From Acinetobacter sp. (GTDB taxonomy: Bacteria; Pseudomonadota; Gammaproteobacteria; Pseudomonadales; Moraxellaceae): 64,000 nt of DNA. The notes beneath the pieces are model-generated. The model had not been told where the DNA came from and made no database searches. It saw only the letters and a list, made by a program, of their open reading frames with translations. Shown piece after piece: positions 44,443 through 54,173 of this stretch. Numbering within the stretch: the stretch's first letter is position 1; every line of letters begins with the position of its first letter. Location of the stretch: contig JAITLL010000018.1 of the NCBI GenBank assembly GCA_031277915.1, positions 115,728 through 179,727 on the forward strand, given 5' to 3'. Position numbers and translations under genes: made by a program.

Positions 44443-44475
44443 AAAAAAAGGAGCTTTTATAAGCTCCTTTTTTTT
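44443..44475. terminator. Terminator after aspA
   Basis: GGAGCTT pairs with AAGCTCC around TTAT and is followed by nine T, with A-run before it. It can also stop the converging TonB receptor gene. Confidence 0.92.
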
Positions 44476-44489
44476 ATTTGTTCTATATT

Positions 44490-46670
44490 TTAAAAACTGA
44501 AAGTTGTAGAGAACTGAGCTGTACGTGGATTACCTAAAAATAAATAGTCATCACCCATAAATGCACCTACATCACGCCAATATTTCTTATTAAATAAGTT
44601 ATCAATGTTCAATCTAAAAGTTGTGTCATGCCCAGCAAAATTTGTTTTATAGGCAGCACCAATATTAAAGACACTGTATCCGCCTACTTTTGCAGTTCCC
44701 TCTTTATTTGCATATTTACTGCTACTGTATTGCATACCACTGAGTAATCTTAACCCTTCAACTGAAGGTACTTTATAAGATAACTGCGCAGTTGCTCGTA
44801 CTTTCGGTACATTTTGAGTTTGATGACCTTTGTAGCTATCGGTGTCAATATCAACAAGACGAGATTTGGTATAGGTAACACCTGAACTTATATCGAGCGT
44901 ATCGGTTAAGGCACCTGATAAACCTAACTCAATACCTTGGTTGTGTTGTTCACCTTGCTCAATAAACTCTAACTTCCCTTCAGAATTTGTAGTCGTATAC
45001 TGATTATCCTGTTTTAAATCAAAAATAGCTGCCGTTACCAAGAAGTTTCGTATTTGTTGCTTAATACCAATTTCATATTGTTCAGAATTTCTAGGTGATA
45101 GAACTTGATAAGCATTCGCTTCTGCATACCACGGAGCTTCGCCACCATCTGACAAACCTCTGGCATATGAAGCATATAAATTGGTGGTAGCAGTTGGGCT
45201 ATACATGAGGGCTATTTGCGGTAAAAACTTATTTAAATCTGTATCTCGGCTTTGCTGCCCATCTGAATTATAGGCTTGCTCATCAAGATGAATAAGTTTT
45301 CCACCTAGTAGAGTTGACCACTGATCATTAAATTGAACCCGGTCAGATACAGTAAATGCCGTTTGATCACTCTCTAGAGCTTTGTAACGATCGCCTGGAC
45401 TTTCCAATGAAGGATTGTAGTCGACCGTATCTTGATAAATATTGCCTGTTCCTACCGCTACATTTAGTGGTGTATGGTGCTTTAAGGTTTTATATGTACG
45501 TTGTAATTCGAAAGCTACTTGATGCTGAATGTTGCCAGTGTTGAATTGACCATTTAACCCAGCAGCGAACTGGTTAGTAATACGTGTATCATCTGGGCTA
45601 CGGAAATCGTAAATATCATAATTACCTTGTTTATCAAAAGTATTGCCCAAACCCGTAACTTCACAAATGTTGCTATAACATCCCCATGGGAAAGCACTAT
45701 TATCATCAATCACAACACGGCTTTGAGAGGCACTTAAACTACCATTCCATTGATCATTAAATGCATATTGATATTTCAAACTCGCATTTAGACTGTTATT
45801 TACAACAGGCTTACTCCAAGACTGATAACCCAATAAACGGTCTTGGTCTACATTCGTTGGTACTTCTTGCCCATCAAGTAGTTGATAACCTGGTACCGAA
45901 CGTTGGCTTTGACGCTGAGCTTCAATATCAAACAGTAATTTAGAGCGATCATTAATTTTCCAGTCTAAAGCAACTGAACCAAACTCACGCTTACCATTTG
46001 CATGATCAACGTTTGGGTGAATACTTTCATGCGCTAAATTAATTCGATAGCCAAAGTTATCATTTAAAAAGCCACCTACATCCGTTGCTAGTGTATAACC
46101 ACCTTCTGAATTTGCATCGACCGTAATAGTTTTAATATCGGCAGGTCTTTTGGTCACGTAGTTAACCACACCACCGGGTGTCGACATTCCACTTTGAATC
46201 GCAGAAATACCTTTTAAGATTTCAACTTGCTCTTTATTTTCTAAAGCAACATTTTGCTCACCACGTATAGTGTGGCCATTAATGAGATAACTTGAACCTA
46301 AATCGAGTGCGAAACCACGAGCGACAAAGTTTGGATAATAGCCAATAGCAGCGTAGCCATCGCCTAATGATGAATCATTTTTAAAAACATCAGTCAGCGT
46401 TTTTGCATGCTGATCTGCTAGACGCTCAGAAGTAATGGTTGTAATGGAGGCAGGAACTTTCTTTACATCGCCCGTTTGAAAACCAGATAGATTAACTTTC
46501 TTTGAGGTGTATAGCGCATCAATATTTTGTGTAGCGTTCACGGTAATGGTTGGGAGCTGTGAAACCTCCGCTTCATTTGCATAAACTACAGATGTTATAA
46601 GTGCAATAGATGAAGCCAATGCTGTTTTAGAGCATGTCATGAAGTGAAGATTTAACGCGCGTCTTTCCAT
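44490..46670 (-). CDS. TonB-dependent siderophore receptor
   Basis: The start at 46670 (AGG 10 nt upstream) gives 726 residues. After the signal peptide comes a TonB-box-like LPTITVNATQ, then the plug domain (VPASITTITSERLADQHAKT, VEILKGISAIQSGMSTPGG, VVNYVTKRP), then a 22-strand barrel with ASYARGLSDGGEAPWYAE and a C-terminal strand ending STTFSF. It imports ferric siderophores across the outer membrane. No biosynthesis or permease genes are adjacent. A weak Fur-like match (TTCATTATC) lies near 46989 but is too far upstream to be convincing. Confidence 0.88.
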   Translation of the reverse strand: MERRALNLHFMTCSKTALASSIALITSVVYANEAEVSQLPTITVNATQNIDALYTSKKVNLSGFQTGDVKKVPASITTITSERLADQHAKTLTDVFKNDSSLGDGYAAIGYYPNFVARGFALDLGSSYLINGHTIRGEQNVALENKEQVEILKGISAIQSGMSTPGGVVNYVTKRPADIKTITVDANSEGGYTLATDVGGFLNDNFGYRINLAHESIHPNVDHANGKREFGSVALDWKINDRSKLLFDIEAQRQSQRSVPGYQLLDGQEVPTNVDQDRLLGYQSWSKPVVNNSLNASLKYQYAFNDQWNGSLSASQSRVVIDDNSAFPWGCYSNICEVTGLGNTFDKQGNYDIYDFRSPDDTRITNQFAAGLNGQFNTGNIQHQVAFELQRTYKTLKHHTPLNVAVGTGNIYQDTVDYNPSLESPGDRYKALESDQTAFTVSDRVQFNDQWSTLLGGKLIHLDEQAYNSDGQQSRDTDLNKFLPQIALMYSPTATTNLYASYARGLSDGGEAPWYAEANAYQVLSPRNSEQYEIGIKQQIRNFLVTAAIFDLKQDNQYTTTNSEGKLEFIEQGEQHNQGIELGLSGALTDTLDISSGVTYTKSRLVDIDTDSYKGHQTQNVPKVRATAQLSYKVPSVEGLRLLSGMQYSSSKYANKEGTAKVGGYSVFNIGAAYKTNFAGHDTTFRLNIDNLFNKKYWRDVGAFMGDDYLFLGNPRTAQFSTTFSF

Positions 46671-47221
46671 TGAATAGTTACCTGCCATAGCGAGCATAAT
46701 TTATAAAGCTAAAAAACGGTTATGTGCCCTATTTTTCAGCCACGCAAGAATACAGGCACCCATATTGAGAAACAACACATTCTGTATTTTTTCGATTAAG
46801 TGAATTTGATGCAACTTTTATGCACTTACTTATCAATATATAAATTTCTTTTATTTTCTTTGAAATTGAGGTTATAACTTTTTAAGTATTACAAAATAGC
46901 AAAAATGAAACTAAGCTCAAAACTAGAGGAGTCAGGAGAAATTTAACAATAGATATATTTTTAAAATTAGCTCAATGATTTTAAATGCAATTCATTATCA
47001 AATTGAATGAAAGGAAATGTTCGATCATTGGTTAATTTATCTTTAAATCGAACAAAAGGACGTAATCGTACTAGAATTGAATTTTAAAATTAGAAAAAAT
47101 GAATTGTTAGGAATTTTAAGGACATGCTCAGGATTGAGTGATATTTAAAGGTTCATTCTATTTTCTATTCAGCATAACCAAAAAAATTCCTCGTTTTTGT
47201 CTGCAAAATGATGGAAGAAAT
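46671..47221. other. Divergent intergenic region, TonB receptor / MHS permease
   Basis: This 551-bp AT-rich region must hold both promoters. A partial Fur-box half (TTCATTATC, about 46989-46997) is the only sign of regulation. No gene is evident. Confidence 0.4.
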
Positions 47222-48508
47222 ATGACATATACTCAGGAAGAAAAACGTAGCAGGATCGGTGGGATTGTAAGTGCAGCTTCTGGTAATTTAGTTGAATGGT
47301 TTGATTTTTATATTTATGCAGTGTTTGCTACCTACTTTACTCAAGCTTTAACCGCACCAGATATGGATAGCACGACCAAATCAATTTATGTTTGGGGTGT
47401 ATTTGCTGCAAGCTTCTTTATGCGCCCGATTGGAAGTTGGTTATTTGGTCGTATTGCAGATCGACATGGCCGTAAAAAGTCGATGATCATCTCAATCTGT
47501 CTCATGGCATTAAGTTCTTTTTTATTCGCAGCCCTACCGACTTATGAACAAGTTGGCTTATTTGCACCTTTTCTTTTACTCCTTGTTCGTTTGCTTCAAG
47601 GTTTGTCTGTAGGTGGAGAATATGGTGCCGTTGCGACCTACATGAGTGAATTAGGCTTAAAAGGTCAACGCGGTTTTTACTCCTCTTTCCAATATGTCAC
47701 CCTCTCTGGTGGCCAGTTACTCGCAAGCTTACTCGGCGTAATTTTATTAACGTTTTTAAGTGAACAACAATTACTTGATGGCGGTTGGCGTATTCCGTTC
47801 ATTATTGGTGGTATTGCTGCAATTCTATCTTTACTCGCACGGAGTCGCTTAGAAGAAACGCTTTCTCATCAAGACAGTGAACGTAAAGAGTCTGGCAGCT
47901 TAAGGGAACTCTTTAAAAAGCATTGGAAAACCTTTTTATTGGTGGTCGGATATACTTCTGCTGGTTCATTAACATTTTATGTAGAAACTGTTTATTCAAA
48001 AACTTACTTAACTAATTTAGGGATGGATGGAAAAACAGTTGGTTATATCATGACCTTCGCACTATTTGTCTATATGTGTGCTCAACCTGTATTTGGTGCA
48101 ATTTCTGACCGTATTGGCAGACGTTCTTCAATGTTGGCCTTTAGCTTATTATCTGCAATTTTTATCTATCCAGTCATGGTTATCGGAATGCGTAGCTATA
48201 TTGACTCGCCGATTATCATTACATTGCTACTTATTTTCATGATGATGTTACTCAGCTTCTATACTTCCATTAGTGGTTTGGTAAAAGCTGAAATGTTCCC
48301 ACCTCATGTACGAGCTTTAGGTGTAGGTTTCTCTTATGCCGTAGGCAATGCGCTGTTTGGTGGCTCAGCACCTTCTGTTGCCTTGCAATTCAAAGCCGCT
48401 GGAATTGAAAACACATTCTTTGTTTATGTTATTGTTATGCTCATTATCTGTTTCTTGTGTAGCCTTGCGCTTCCGAAAAATCCAGATTATTTAGAACATG
48501 ATCACTAA
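47222..48508 (+). CDS. MHS-family MFS permease (alpha-ketoglutarate/dicarboxylate type)
   Basis: The start at 47222 has GGAAG close upstream and gives 428 residues. SGNLVEWFDFYIYAVFATYF at helix 1 and GRIADRHGRKKSM in the first loop mark the metabolite:H+ symporter family. LLRLLQGLSVGGEYGA-type blocks follow (LVRLLQGLSVGGEYGAVATY). KgtP, ShiA and ProP belong here. The cargo is unknown; a dicarboxylate is likely by resemblance. It stands alone before a terminator. Confidence 0.85.
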   Translation: MTYTQEEKRSRIGGIVSAASGNLVEWFDFYIYAVFATYFTQALTAPDMDSTTKSIYVWGVFAASFFMRPIGSWLFGRIADRHGRKKSMIISICLMALSSFLFAALPTYEQVGLFAPFLLLLVRLLQGLSVGGEYGAVATYMSELGLKGQRGFYSSFQYVTLSGGQLLASLLGVILLTFLSEQQLLDGGWRIPFIIGGIAAILSLLARSRLEETLSHQDSERKESGSLRELFKKHWKTFLLVVGYTSAGSLTFYVETVYSKTYLTNLGMDGKTVGYIMTFALFVYMCAQPVFGAISDRIGRRSSMLAFSLLSAIFIYPVMVIGMRSYIDSPIIITLLLIFMMMLLSFYTSISGLVKAEMFPPHVRALGVGFSYAVGNALFGGSAPSVALQFKAAGIENTFFVYVIVMLIICFLCSLALPKNPDYLEHDH

Positions 48509-48518
48509 AAACTAAAAG

Positions 48519-48560
48519 ATAGATATTCTTCTAAAGTTTTTTAGAAGAATATCTTTTTAA
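48519..48560 (+). terminator. Terminator after the MHS permease gene
   Basis: AGATATTCTTCTAA (48521-48534) pairs with TTAGAAGAATATCT (48541-48554), followed by TTTTT. Confidence 0.9.
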
Positions 48561-48689
48561 AATAATAAGAAATTCATTTTTGTTCTGTATCTTATAACTA
48601 CATAGTACATCTCTAATCTGCTCAATTCATTCGCAATTACTAATTTGTACTGCTGAACTATATAAATCAATTTTTTGATGGGATAAAAA

Positions 48690-50036
48690 ATGCAAAATGA
48701 GAAATCCCCTTTACCTGCAAGTGTTAAGCAAGTTAGCTTCTGGCAAGCCTTTTTATTTTGGCTCAAGCTAGGCTTTATTAGCTTTGGGGGGCCAGCTGGA
48801 CAAATCGCTGTAATGCATCAGGAACTGGTTGAGCAAAAGTGCTGGATATCTGAAAAAAGATTTTTGCATGCCCTTAACTACTGTATGTTGTTACCCGGCC
48901 CTGAAGCACAGCAATTAGCAATCTACATTGGTTGGCTCATGCACAGAACTGCTGGAGGATTAGTTGCAGGTATTCTATTTGTATTGCCCTCCTTATTTAT
49001 TTTAATTGGACTGTCTTGGGTCTATATAAAATTTGGTGACGTTCCTGTTATTGCTGGCATTTTCTACGGGATCAAGCCTGCCGTTACCGCCATTGTTTTT
49101 CATGCAACTTACCGTATAGGCAGTCGTTCACTTAAAAATAAGTTTTTATGGTTGGTCGCAATTGCTGCGTTTCTTGCGATATTTGCTTTAAAACTTCCTT
49201 TTCCTCTTATTGTTTTAGCAGCAGGTATTGCAGGTTATTTAGTTAGTAAAAAATATCCTGAGCTACTTTTTTCAGCCGCTAGTCATAAAACCAACTCAAA
49301 AGATTATGGTATAGCTTTAATTGATGATAATACCCCGACACCCGAGCATGCTAAATTCCATTGGTTGCGGTTAGCTAAACTTATTTTTGTGGCATTCGCT
49401 TTATGGCTATTGCCAATTTTAGCTTTAGGCGCATATTTTGGATGGCATCATTCTTATACTCAAATGGCTTGGTTTTTTACTAAAGCTGCATTGCTGACTT
49501 TTGGGGGTGCATATGCAGTTTTACCTTACGTGTATCAAGGTGCTGTAAATCATTTTGGTTGGCTTTCACCTACTCAAATGATTGATGGATTGGCACTTGG
49601 GGAAACAACACCCGGCCCACTCATTATGGTCGTTGCCTTTGTCGGTTTTTTAGGTGGAGTAAATCATTCATTACTTGGCGCTGAACATCTATTTTTTGCT
49701 GGAGCACTCGGTGCTGTCATTGTGACTTGGTTTACCTTTCTTTTTTCATTTATCTTTATTTTTGCTGGTGGTCCTTTTATTGAATCTACGCATAATGAAA
49801 TTAAGTTTACGGCGCCACTCACTGCGATTACCGCAGCAGTAGTCGGTGTCATTTTAAATCTGGCATTATTTTTTAGTTATCACGTGCTATGGCCACACGG
49901 CTTTTCTGGTCACTTTGACGCTATTTCAGCCATCATTACCATTGCAGCATTTATTGCTCTATTCCGCTTTAACGTTAACGTGCTGTACGTCATTTTTGTA
50001 TCAGCACTGATTGGCTTAATTGTTTATCTTTTATAA
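48690..50036 (+). CDS. chrA: Chromate ion transporter
   Basis: The 448-residue protein is a full-length two-domain ChrA. GFISFGGPAGQIAVMHQELV opens the first half and LLTFGGAYAVLPYVYQGAVN the second; ALGETTPGPLIMVVAFVGF is the matching conserved loop. About twelve helices are present. It exports chromate, or is used for sulfate-like anions. GGGATAAAAAA precedes the ATG. Confidence 0.9.
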   Translation: MQNEKSPLPASVKQVSFWQAFLFWLKLGFISFGGPAGQIAVMHQELVEQKCWISEKRFLHALNYCMLLPGPEAQQLAIYIGWLMHRTAGGLVAGILFVLPSLFILIGLSWVYIKFGDVPVIAGIFYGIKPAVTAIVFHATYRIGSRSLKNKFLWLVAIAAFLAIFALKLPFPLIVLAAGIAGYLVSKKYPELLFSAASHKTNSKDYGIALIDDNTPTPEHAKFHWLRLAKLIFVAFALWLLPILALGAYFGWHHSYTQMAWFFTKAALLTFGGAYAVLPYVYQGAVNHFGWLSPTQMIDGLALGETTPGPLIMVVAFVGFLGGVNHSLLGAEHLFFAGALGAVIVTWFTFLFSFIFIFAGGPFIESTHNEIKFTAPLTAITAAVVGVILNLALFFSYHVLWPHGFSGHFDAISAIITIAAFIALFRFNVNVLYVIFVSALIGLIVYLL

Positions 50037-50054
50037 AAAATTATAAGGAGTCCT

Positions 50055-50909
50055 TTACCTTAATTGTGAAGGGCTCATACCATAAAACTGTTTAAAGCGA
50101 TGACTTAAATGGCTCGCTGAACTAAAACCACACACTAAGGCAATATCTTGTAAAGAAAGCTGAGATGACTGAATTAACCCCTTTGCTTTAATTAAGCGTC
50201 TTTGCATGACATATTGGTGAGGTGCCATATTCATGGACTGTTTAAACATATGAGCAAAATGGTATTCGCTTAAATTCACAACATTTGCCAAGTCTGATAA
50301 AGTCAGCGCTTGATCTAGATGACCTTCAATCCATTCTTGAATATATTTTAGTTTATGAGGAGCAAGGCCTCCTTTAATGGCAGGCTGTTGCCATTGAACA
50401 TTGCTATATTTTCGAATTATATGATTTAGCAATAAACTGGCAGTGGTACTCATTTGCAAATGATTTGAAGAATCTTGCCAATCACAATCTAGCAAAAAGA
50501 ACTGATATAGCGCTCGAATCTTTTCGTCATCACTAAAGGCAACTTCGTTTAGTTCAATTTGATTAGGTTCTTTGTCCCATATTTTTTCGGCGACATCACG
50601 CAAATGTTGGTCAGTATAATACAAGTGAACGAATTTAAGCCCACCACGGATGTCCCAAGTCGACTCCTGATGCTCAGGCAACAAACAAAAACGACCCGGC
50701 CCACCGCCATTTTTCCAGCCCGCAGGTGTTTTTTGATAGCTTTCATAGCCATCTTGAATATAAAGACTTAAAGTGTGATGATCACTACAAACACTTACAC
50801 GATCTTGCTGATTAGACCAAAATGCAAGTTGCATATTTTCATCAAGCACCACGGTTTCGTGAAGCTTAGCTTTAGATTGCTGTAGCTGTTCTAAAGTTTG
50901 ATAGGTCAT
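50055..50909 (-). CDS. AraC-family transcriptional regulator
   Basis: The 284-residue protein has an N-terminal cupin-like domain and a C-terminal AraC domain (TLSDLANVVNLSEYHFAHMF, LQDIALVCGFSSASHLSHRF, ending GMSPSQLR). It is divergent from an EamA transporter gene and converges on chrA. Control of the EamA gene is the usual arrangement for this pair, but is inferred. No clear ribosome-binding site precedes the ATG. Confidence 0.82.
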   Translation of the reverse strand: MTYQTLEQLQQSKAKLHETVVLDENMQLAFWSNQQDRVSVCSDHHTLSLYIQDGYESYQKTPAGWKNGGGPGRFCLLPEHQESTWDIRGGLKFVHLYYTDQHLRDVAEKIWDKEPNQIELNEVAFSDDEKIRALYQFFLLDCDWQDSSNHLQMSTTASLLLNHIIRKYSNVQWQQPAIKGGLAPHKLKYIQEWIEGHLDQALTLSDLANVVNLSEYHFAHMFKQSMNMAPHQYVMQRRLIKAKGLIQSSQLSLQDIALVCGFSSASHLSHRFKQFYGMSPSQLR

Positions 50910-51074
50910 GCAAAATTAAAACGAATATCATTGAGCTTAAGTTAACCATATTCAGCACAATTCAGCTAGTTTAGATCTATAAAAACGCAAGATCTTGCAT
51001 GTACAACACAAGAATATATACGTGAAAAATTAAGTACTCCTAGATACTTAAATTTGGTAATCGAGGATGAACTT

Positions 51075-51992
51075 ATGAATATTTTACTCTATGTTGCAGT
51101 GGTGTTGATTTGGGGAACAACATGGATTGGAATTGCCGTTCAGAGCCATTATGCAACACCTGTCGTCGCAATTTTATGGCGTTTTGCCATTTCAGCCTTG
51201 TTACTTTGGGTCGCTTTACTATTTTCAGGGAAATTACAGCGAATTGCTTTTAAAGACCATTTGTTCTGTATGCTGCAAGGACTTTGTGTTTTTGGTCTAA
51301 ACTTTATTTGTTTTTATACCGCAGTTAAATATGTAAACAGCGGTTTAGAGTCCGTCATTTTTTCAATGGCTGTTTTCTTTAATGCCATTAATGCGCTTAT
51401 CTTTTTTAAACAGAAGCCTTCGCCAAACTTTGCTCCAGCTGCACTTTTAGGCTTAGGTGGTATTGTTTTACTCTTTTGGCATGACCTCATTAATAGCCAG
51501 TTTAATGCGCAGTTATTAATGGGTATTGGGCTGTGTGCAATAGGCACGTACGGTTTTTCTTTAGGGAATATGATTAGTGTTAGGCACCAAAAACGTGGTC
51601 TAAATATTTTTTCAACGAATTGTTATGCCATGACCTATGGTGCACTAGTGATGTTAAGTCTAGCTTTATTTACTGGCCAAAATTTAATGCCTCCGATGAA
51701 TTTCCCATTTTTAAGCTCGGTACTTTATTTGGCTGTATTTGGTACGGTTATTGGGTTTTCTGCTTATTTTTCTCTGGTTGGGCGAATTGGTGCAGCCAAA
51801 GCAGCCTATAGCACGTTGCTCTTCCCTTTAGTTGCTTTAACAGTTTCTACTTTCTTTGAAGGATATGTATGGACTTTAAATGCTGTATTTGGAATTTTAT
51901 TAATCTTACTTGGCAACTACTTAATGTTTAGTAAATTTGAAATTGGAAAAAAGTTATTTAACAGTCAAAAAAATTGTGAGAAGCAGGCCTAA
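51075..51992 (+). CDS. EamA/DMT-family transporter
   Basis: The start at 51075 (AGGA 8 nt upstream) gives 305 residues with ten helices as two EamA repeats. IWGTTWIGIAVQSH in helix 1 and the second-half PLVALTVSTFFEGY block are typical. Members export amino acids or metabolites, or drugs. It stops inside the terminator AAGCAGGCCTAAGCCTGCTT. The divergent AraC regulator suggests inducible export of a toxic compound. Confidence 0.85.
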   Translation: MNILLYVAVVLIWGTTWIGIAVQSHYATPVVAILWRFAISALLLWVALLFSGKLQRIAFKDHLFCMLQGLCVFGLNFICFYTAVKYVNSGLESVIFSMAVFFNAINALIFFKQKPSPNFAPAALLGLGGIVLLFWHDLINSQFNAQLLMGIGLCAIGTYGFSLGNMISVRHQKRGLNIFSTNCYAMTYGALVMLSLALFTGQNLMPPMNFPFLSSVLYLAVFGTVIGFSAYFSLVGRIGAAKAAYSTLLFPLVALTVSTFFEGYVWTLNAVFGILLILLGNYLMFSKFEIGKKLFNSQKNCEKQA

Positions 51993-52004
51993 GCCTGCTT
52001 TTTT
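51981..52004. terminator. Terminator overlapping the end of the EamA gene
   Basis: AAGCAGGC/GCCTGCTT (51981-52000) is followed by TTTT. The TAA stop lies in the loop region. Confidence 0.85.
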
Positions 52005-52021
52005 ACAAATCATAATTGATT

Positions 52022-53026
52022 TTAACAGCCAGTTTTTAGCATCAACTCGAAATCTTTTAAAGCTGCGGCCGCTGTGGCTAAGGGTGCAGATGCTCCTCCA
52101 CTTACAACAAGTTCACCCATTTCTTGAGTTAACACCCGAATGCATTTATTTGAACCTTGCAAATGAGCAAAAGGATGATTTGTCGGGACTAGTCGTAATT
52201 CAACACCTATTTGAATTTGCTGATTTTTAATATGAATAAAACCAACCAGACGAGGAATGAGATTTTCATTTTTCCAATCACGTATATGATCGGCAGTCAC
52301 ATGACTGATTCCTTGTCTTGGAATATCCTGAATTTTTATATCAGTTCCCAAAACAGTATTTGCCAGTATCGTAATTTTGGCTGCAGTATCCCATCCATCT
52401 ACATCGAAAGAACTGTCAGGTTCTACAATACCTTTTGCTTGAGCTTTTTCAAGCGATTCTACAAACTCACATTCATGTTGCAACATATCATTTAAAATAA
52501 AATTTGTGGTTCCGGTAAAAACACCCTCAACTTCTAAAATTTGACAGCCCGCCAAGTTATATTCAAACAAATCAACTGTCGGTAGAGCCGCAGCCGTCGC
52601 TCCACTAAAAAATAATTTTTTATTGTGTTGATGTGCCAAGTTAATTAATTTTTTGCCCTCTACAACTAAAGCACCTTTAGATACAGCAATCGCGTTCATG
52701 TTATGTGTTAAAGCATAATTTAAATAAAATAGGCCTTTTCCACCTGTCACGTAATCACTAGGTCCAGTCTCAATAATGACATCTGCTTGAACGTGCTCTA
52801 AAAACTTTTGCTCTGTTAGGCCTAGTTGATATTGTGTTTTATCTAACCATTTATCAGCTTGTAAACCTTCTTGATCAATTAAACCTGATGATGAGTTACA
52901 GACACCCACTAAACGGACATCAATTTGATATTTTTGTTGATAATATGCCGATCGATTTGAAAGAAGCTCTGCAATTTGTTGCCCAATACGTCCAAAACCA
53001 CAAATTGCCACGTTAACTCGCTTCAT
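52022..53026 (-). CDS. Homoserine dehydrogenase family protein without ACT domain
   Basis: The 334-residue protein starts with VNVAICGFGRIGQQIAELL (Rossmann) and has homoserine dehydrogenase blocks IAVSKGALV, FFSGATAAALPTVD, GVFTGTTNFILNDM and DVDGWDTAAKITILAN. The catalytic Lys region (DTAAKI) and Asp are kept. It lacks the C-terminal ACT domain of the usual biosynthetic enzyme (about 430 residues), so it should be insensitive to threonine, or have another substrate. It stands alone. Confidence 0.8.
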   Translation of the reverse strand: MKRVNVAICGFGRIGQQIAELLSNRSAYYQQKYQIDVRLVGVCNSSSGLIDQEGLQADKWLDKTQYQLGLTEQKFLEHVQADVIIETGPSDYVTGGKGLFYLNYALTHNMNAIAVSKGALVVEGKKLINLAHQHNKKLFFSGATAAALPTVDLFEYNLAGCQILEVEGVFTGTTNFILNDMLQHECEFVESLEKAQAKGIVEPDSSFDVDGWDTAAKITILANTVLGTDIKIQDIPRQGISHVTADHIRDWKNENLIPRLVGFIHIKNQQIQIGVELRLVPTNHPFAHLQGSNKCIRVLTQEMGELVVSGGASAPLATAAAALKDFELMLKTGC

Positions 53027-53135
53027 TTCGCTTTCTCAAAAATTTAAATGGTTTAAATCAATTTTCCTAAGATAATTTTAACATCTTGTCTTTAGAAAAT
53101 TGCTATTTATATAGATGGTTAAAATACTATATCTC

Positions 53136-53927
53136 TTAGATATTTGTTAGATTAACTATCTTAATGACCATATAAATTGCGACAGCAAAAACCATTAAAG
53201 CAAAGACTTTTTGTACAATAGGAGCTGGAATAAAACGAATAGCTCTGCGACCTAATAACATACCTGCCATACATGCTAGAGCAAATGCGCTGGTAATGGC
53301 TACCGGATAGTGAAAACCCTCTGCAATATGCATCACAATACTTATGCCACTAATGAGAAAAATAATCATAAGTGAGGTTGCAACAATACTATGCATATCC
53401 AAATTTGTGACTTTTCTAAGCGCTGGTACAATTACAAAACCACCACCAACACCTAGCATACCAGTTAAAAGCCCCGCAATAATTCCAATGCCAGCAAGTA
53501 CACCGCCAGTTTTAAAATTCCAGATAAATCGCCCAGTACTTGGGTTAACCTGACAAGGTGGGTTATGGAAATCGGAAACTCGGTTACTAATAAGTCGATA
53601 ACCTACTGTAAACATGACCAAGCTAAACATTAACATGAGCCAGATAGGTGAAATCGTGTTAGCTATTAAGATTCCAATATGGGCCATTGGTGTACCGATA
53701 ATAGCAATCCAGATAGCAGCACGATAACGCACAATCTTTTTAAATAAGCCTTCAATGGTTCCAATCAGGGTAGAGAGCGCAACAGCGAGCAATCCTATCG
53801 GCGCTGCTTGAGCCACTGTCCAGCCTTGACTTGTCATGAGTGCAGGTACGGCAAGAATACCGCCACCCGCACCAGTAAGACCAAGTAAAAAACCAATCAC
53901 AATGCCTTCAACGATAAGTAATAACAT
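53136..53927 (-). CDS. TauE/SafE-family sulfite exporter
   Basis: The 263-residue protein has eight helices in two repeats: GFLLGLTGAGGGILAVPALM in the first half and IGIIAGLLTGMLGVGGGFVI in the second, the TauE/SafE signature. It is near the sulfide-oxidation genes, so it probably exports sulfite, the end product of the sqr-pdo route. AGG lies 10 nt before the ATG. It is the distal gene of the cluster, 246 bp beyond the SQR fusion gene. Confidence 0.85.
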   Translation of the reverse strand: MLLLIVEGIVIGFLLGLTGAGGGILAVPALMTSQGWTVAQAAPIGLLAVALSTLIGTIEGLFKKIVRYRAAIWIAIIGTPMAHIGILIANTISPIWLMLMFSLVMFTVGYRLISNRVSDFHNPPCQVNPSTGRFIWNFKTGGVLAGIGIIAGLLTGMLGVGGGFVIVPALRKVTNLDMHSIVATSLMIIFLISGISIVMHIAEGFHYPVAITSAFALACMAGMLLGRRAIRFIPAPIVQKVFALMVFAVAIYMVIKIVNLTNI

Positions 53928-54027
53928 ATCAAAAGCCTAAAATTGCATATATTTCATTTGCGGTGGACTGCCATTTGATGAGTGAGCAATTTCTCATCTT
54001 CTGGCGAAGCTTCAACCACATCTCCAG

Positions 54028-54173
54028 GTAAAGCATTGCTTAGCCTTTTAACTCGAACATAGTTATCGACTTCTTGCGAAGCTTTAGTCGCTTCTCAGGA
54101 CAAAGGTTGCTTTGTTTATCCTCTTAACTCGAGCACAGCTCTCGTCTTGCGCTCGGGTAAAGCGTTGCTTTAC
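54028..54173 (-). repeat. Three tandem REP-like hairpins between sulfide genes
   Basis: GTAAAGC-GTT-GCTTTAC (54157-54173), ACAAAG-GTTG-CTTTGT (54100-54115) and GTAAAGC-ATT-GCTTAGC (54028-54044) form three similar stem-loops. They are joined by TTAACTCGA-containing spacers. They lie immediately downstream of the SQR fusion stop codon and may protect or attenuate its mRNA before the exporter gene. Confidence 0.65.

Noticed and set aside
46980-47000. Fur box upstream of the TonB receptor
   Set aside because: Only one half matches (TTCATTATC) and it is over 300 bp from the start, so it is not called as a feature.
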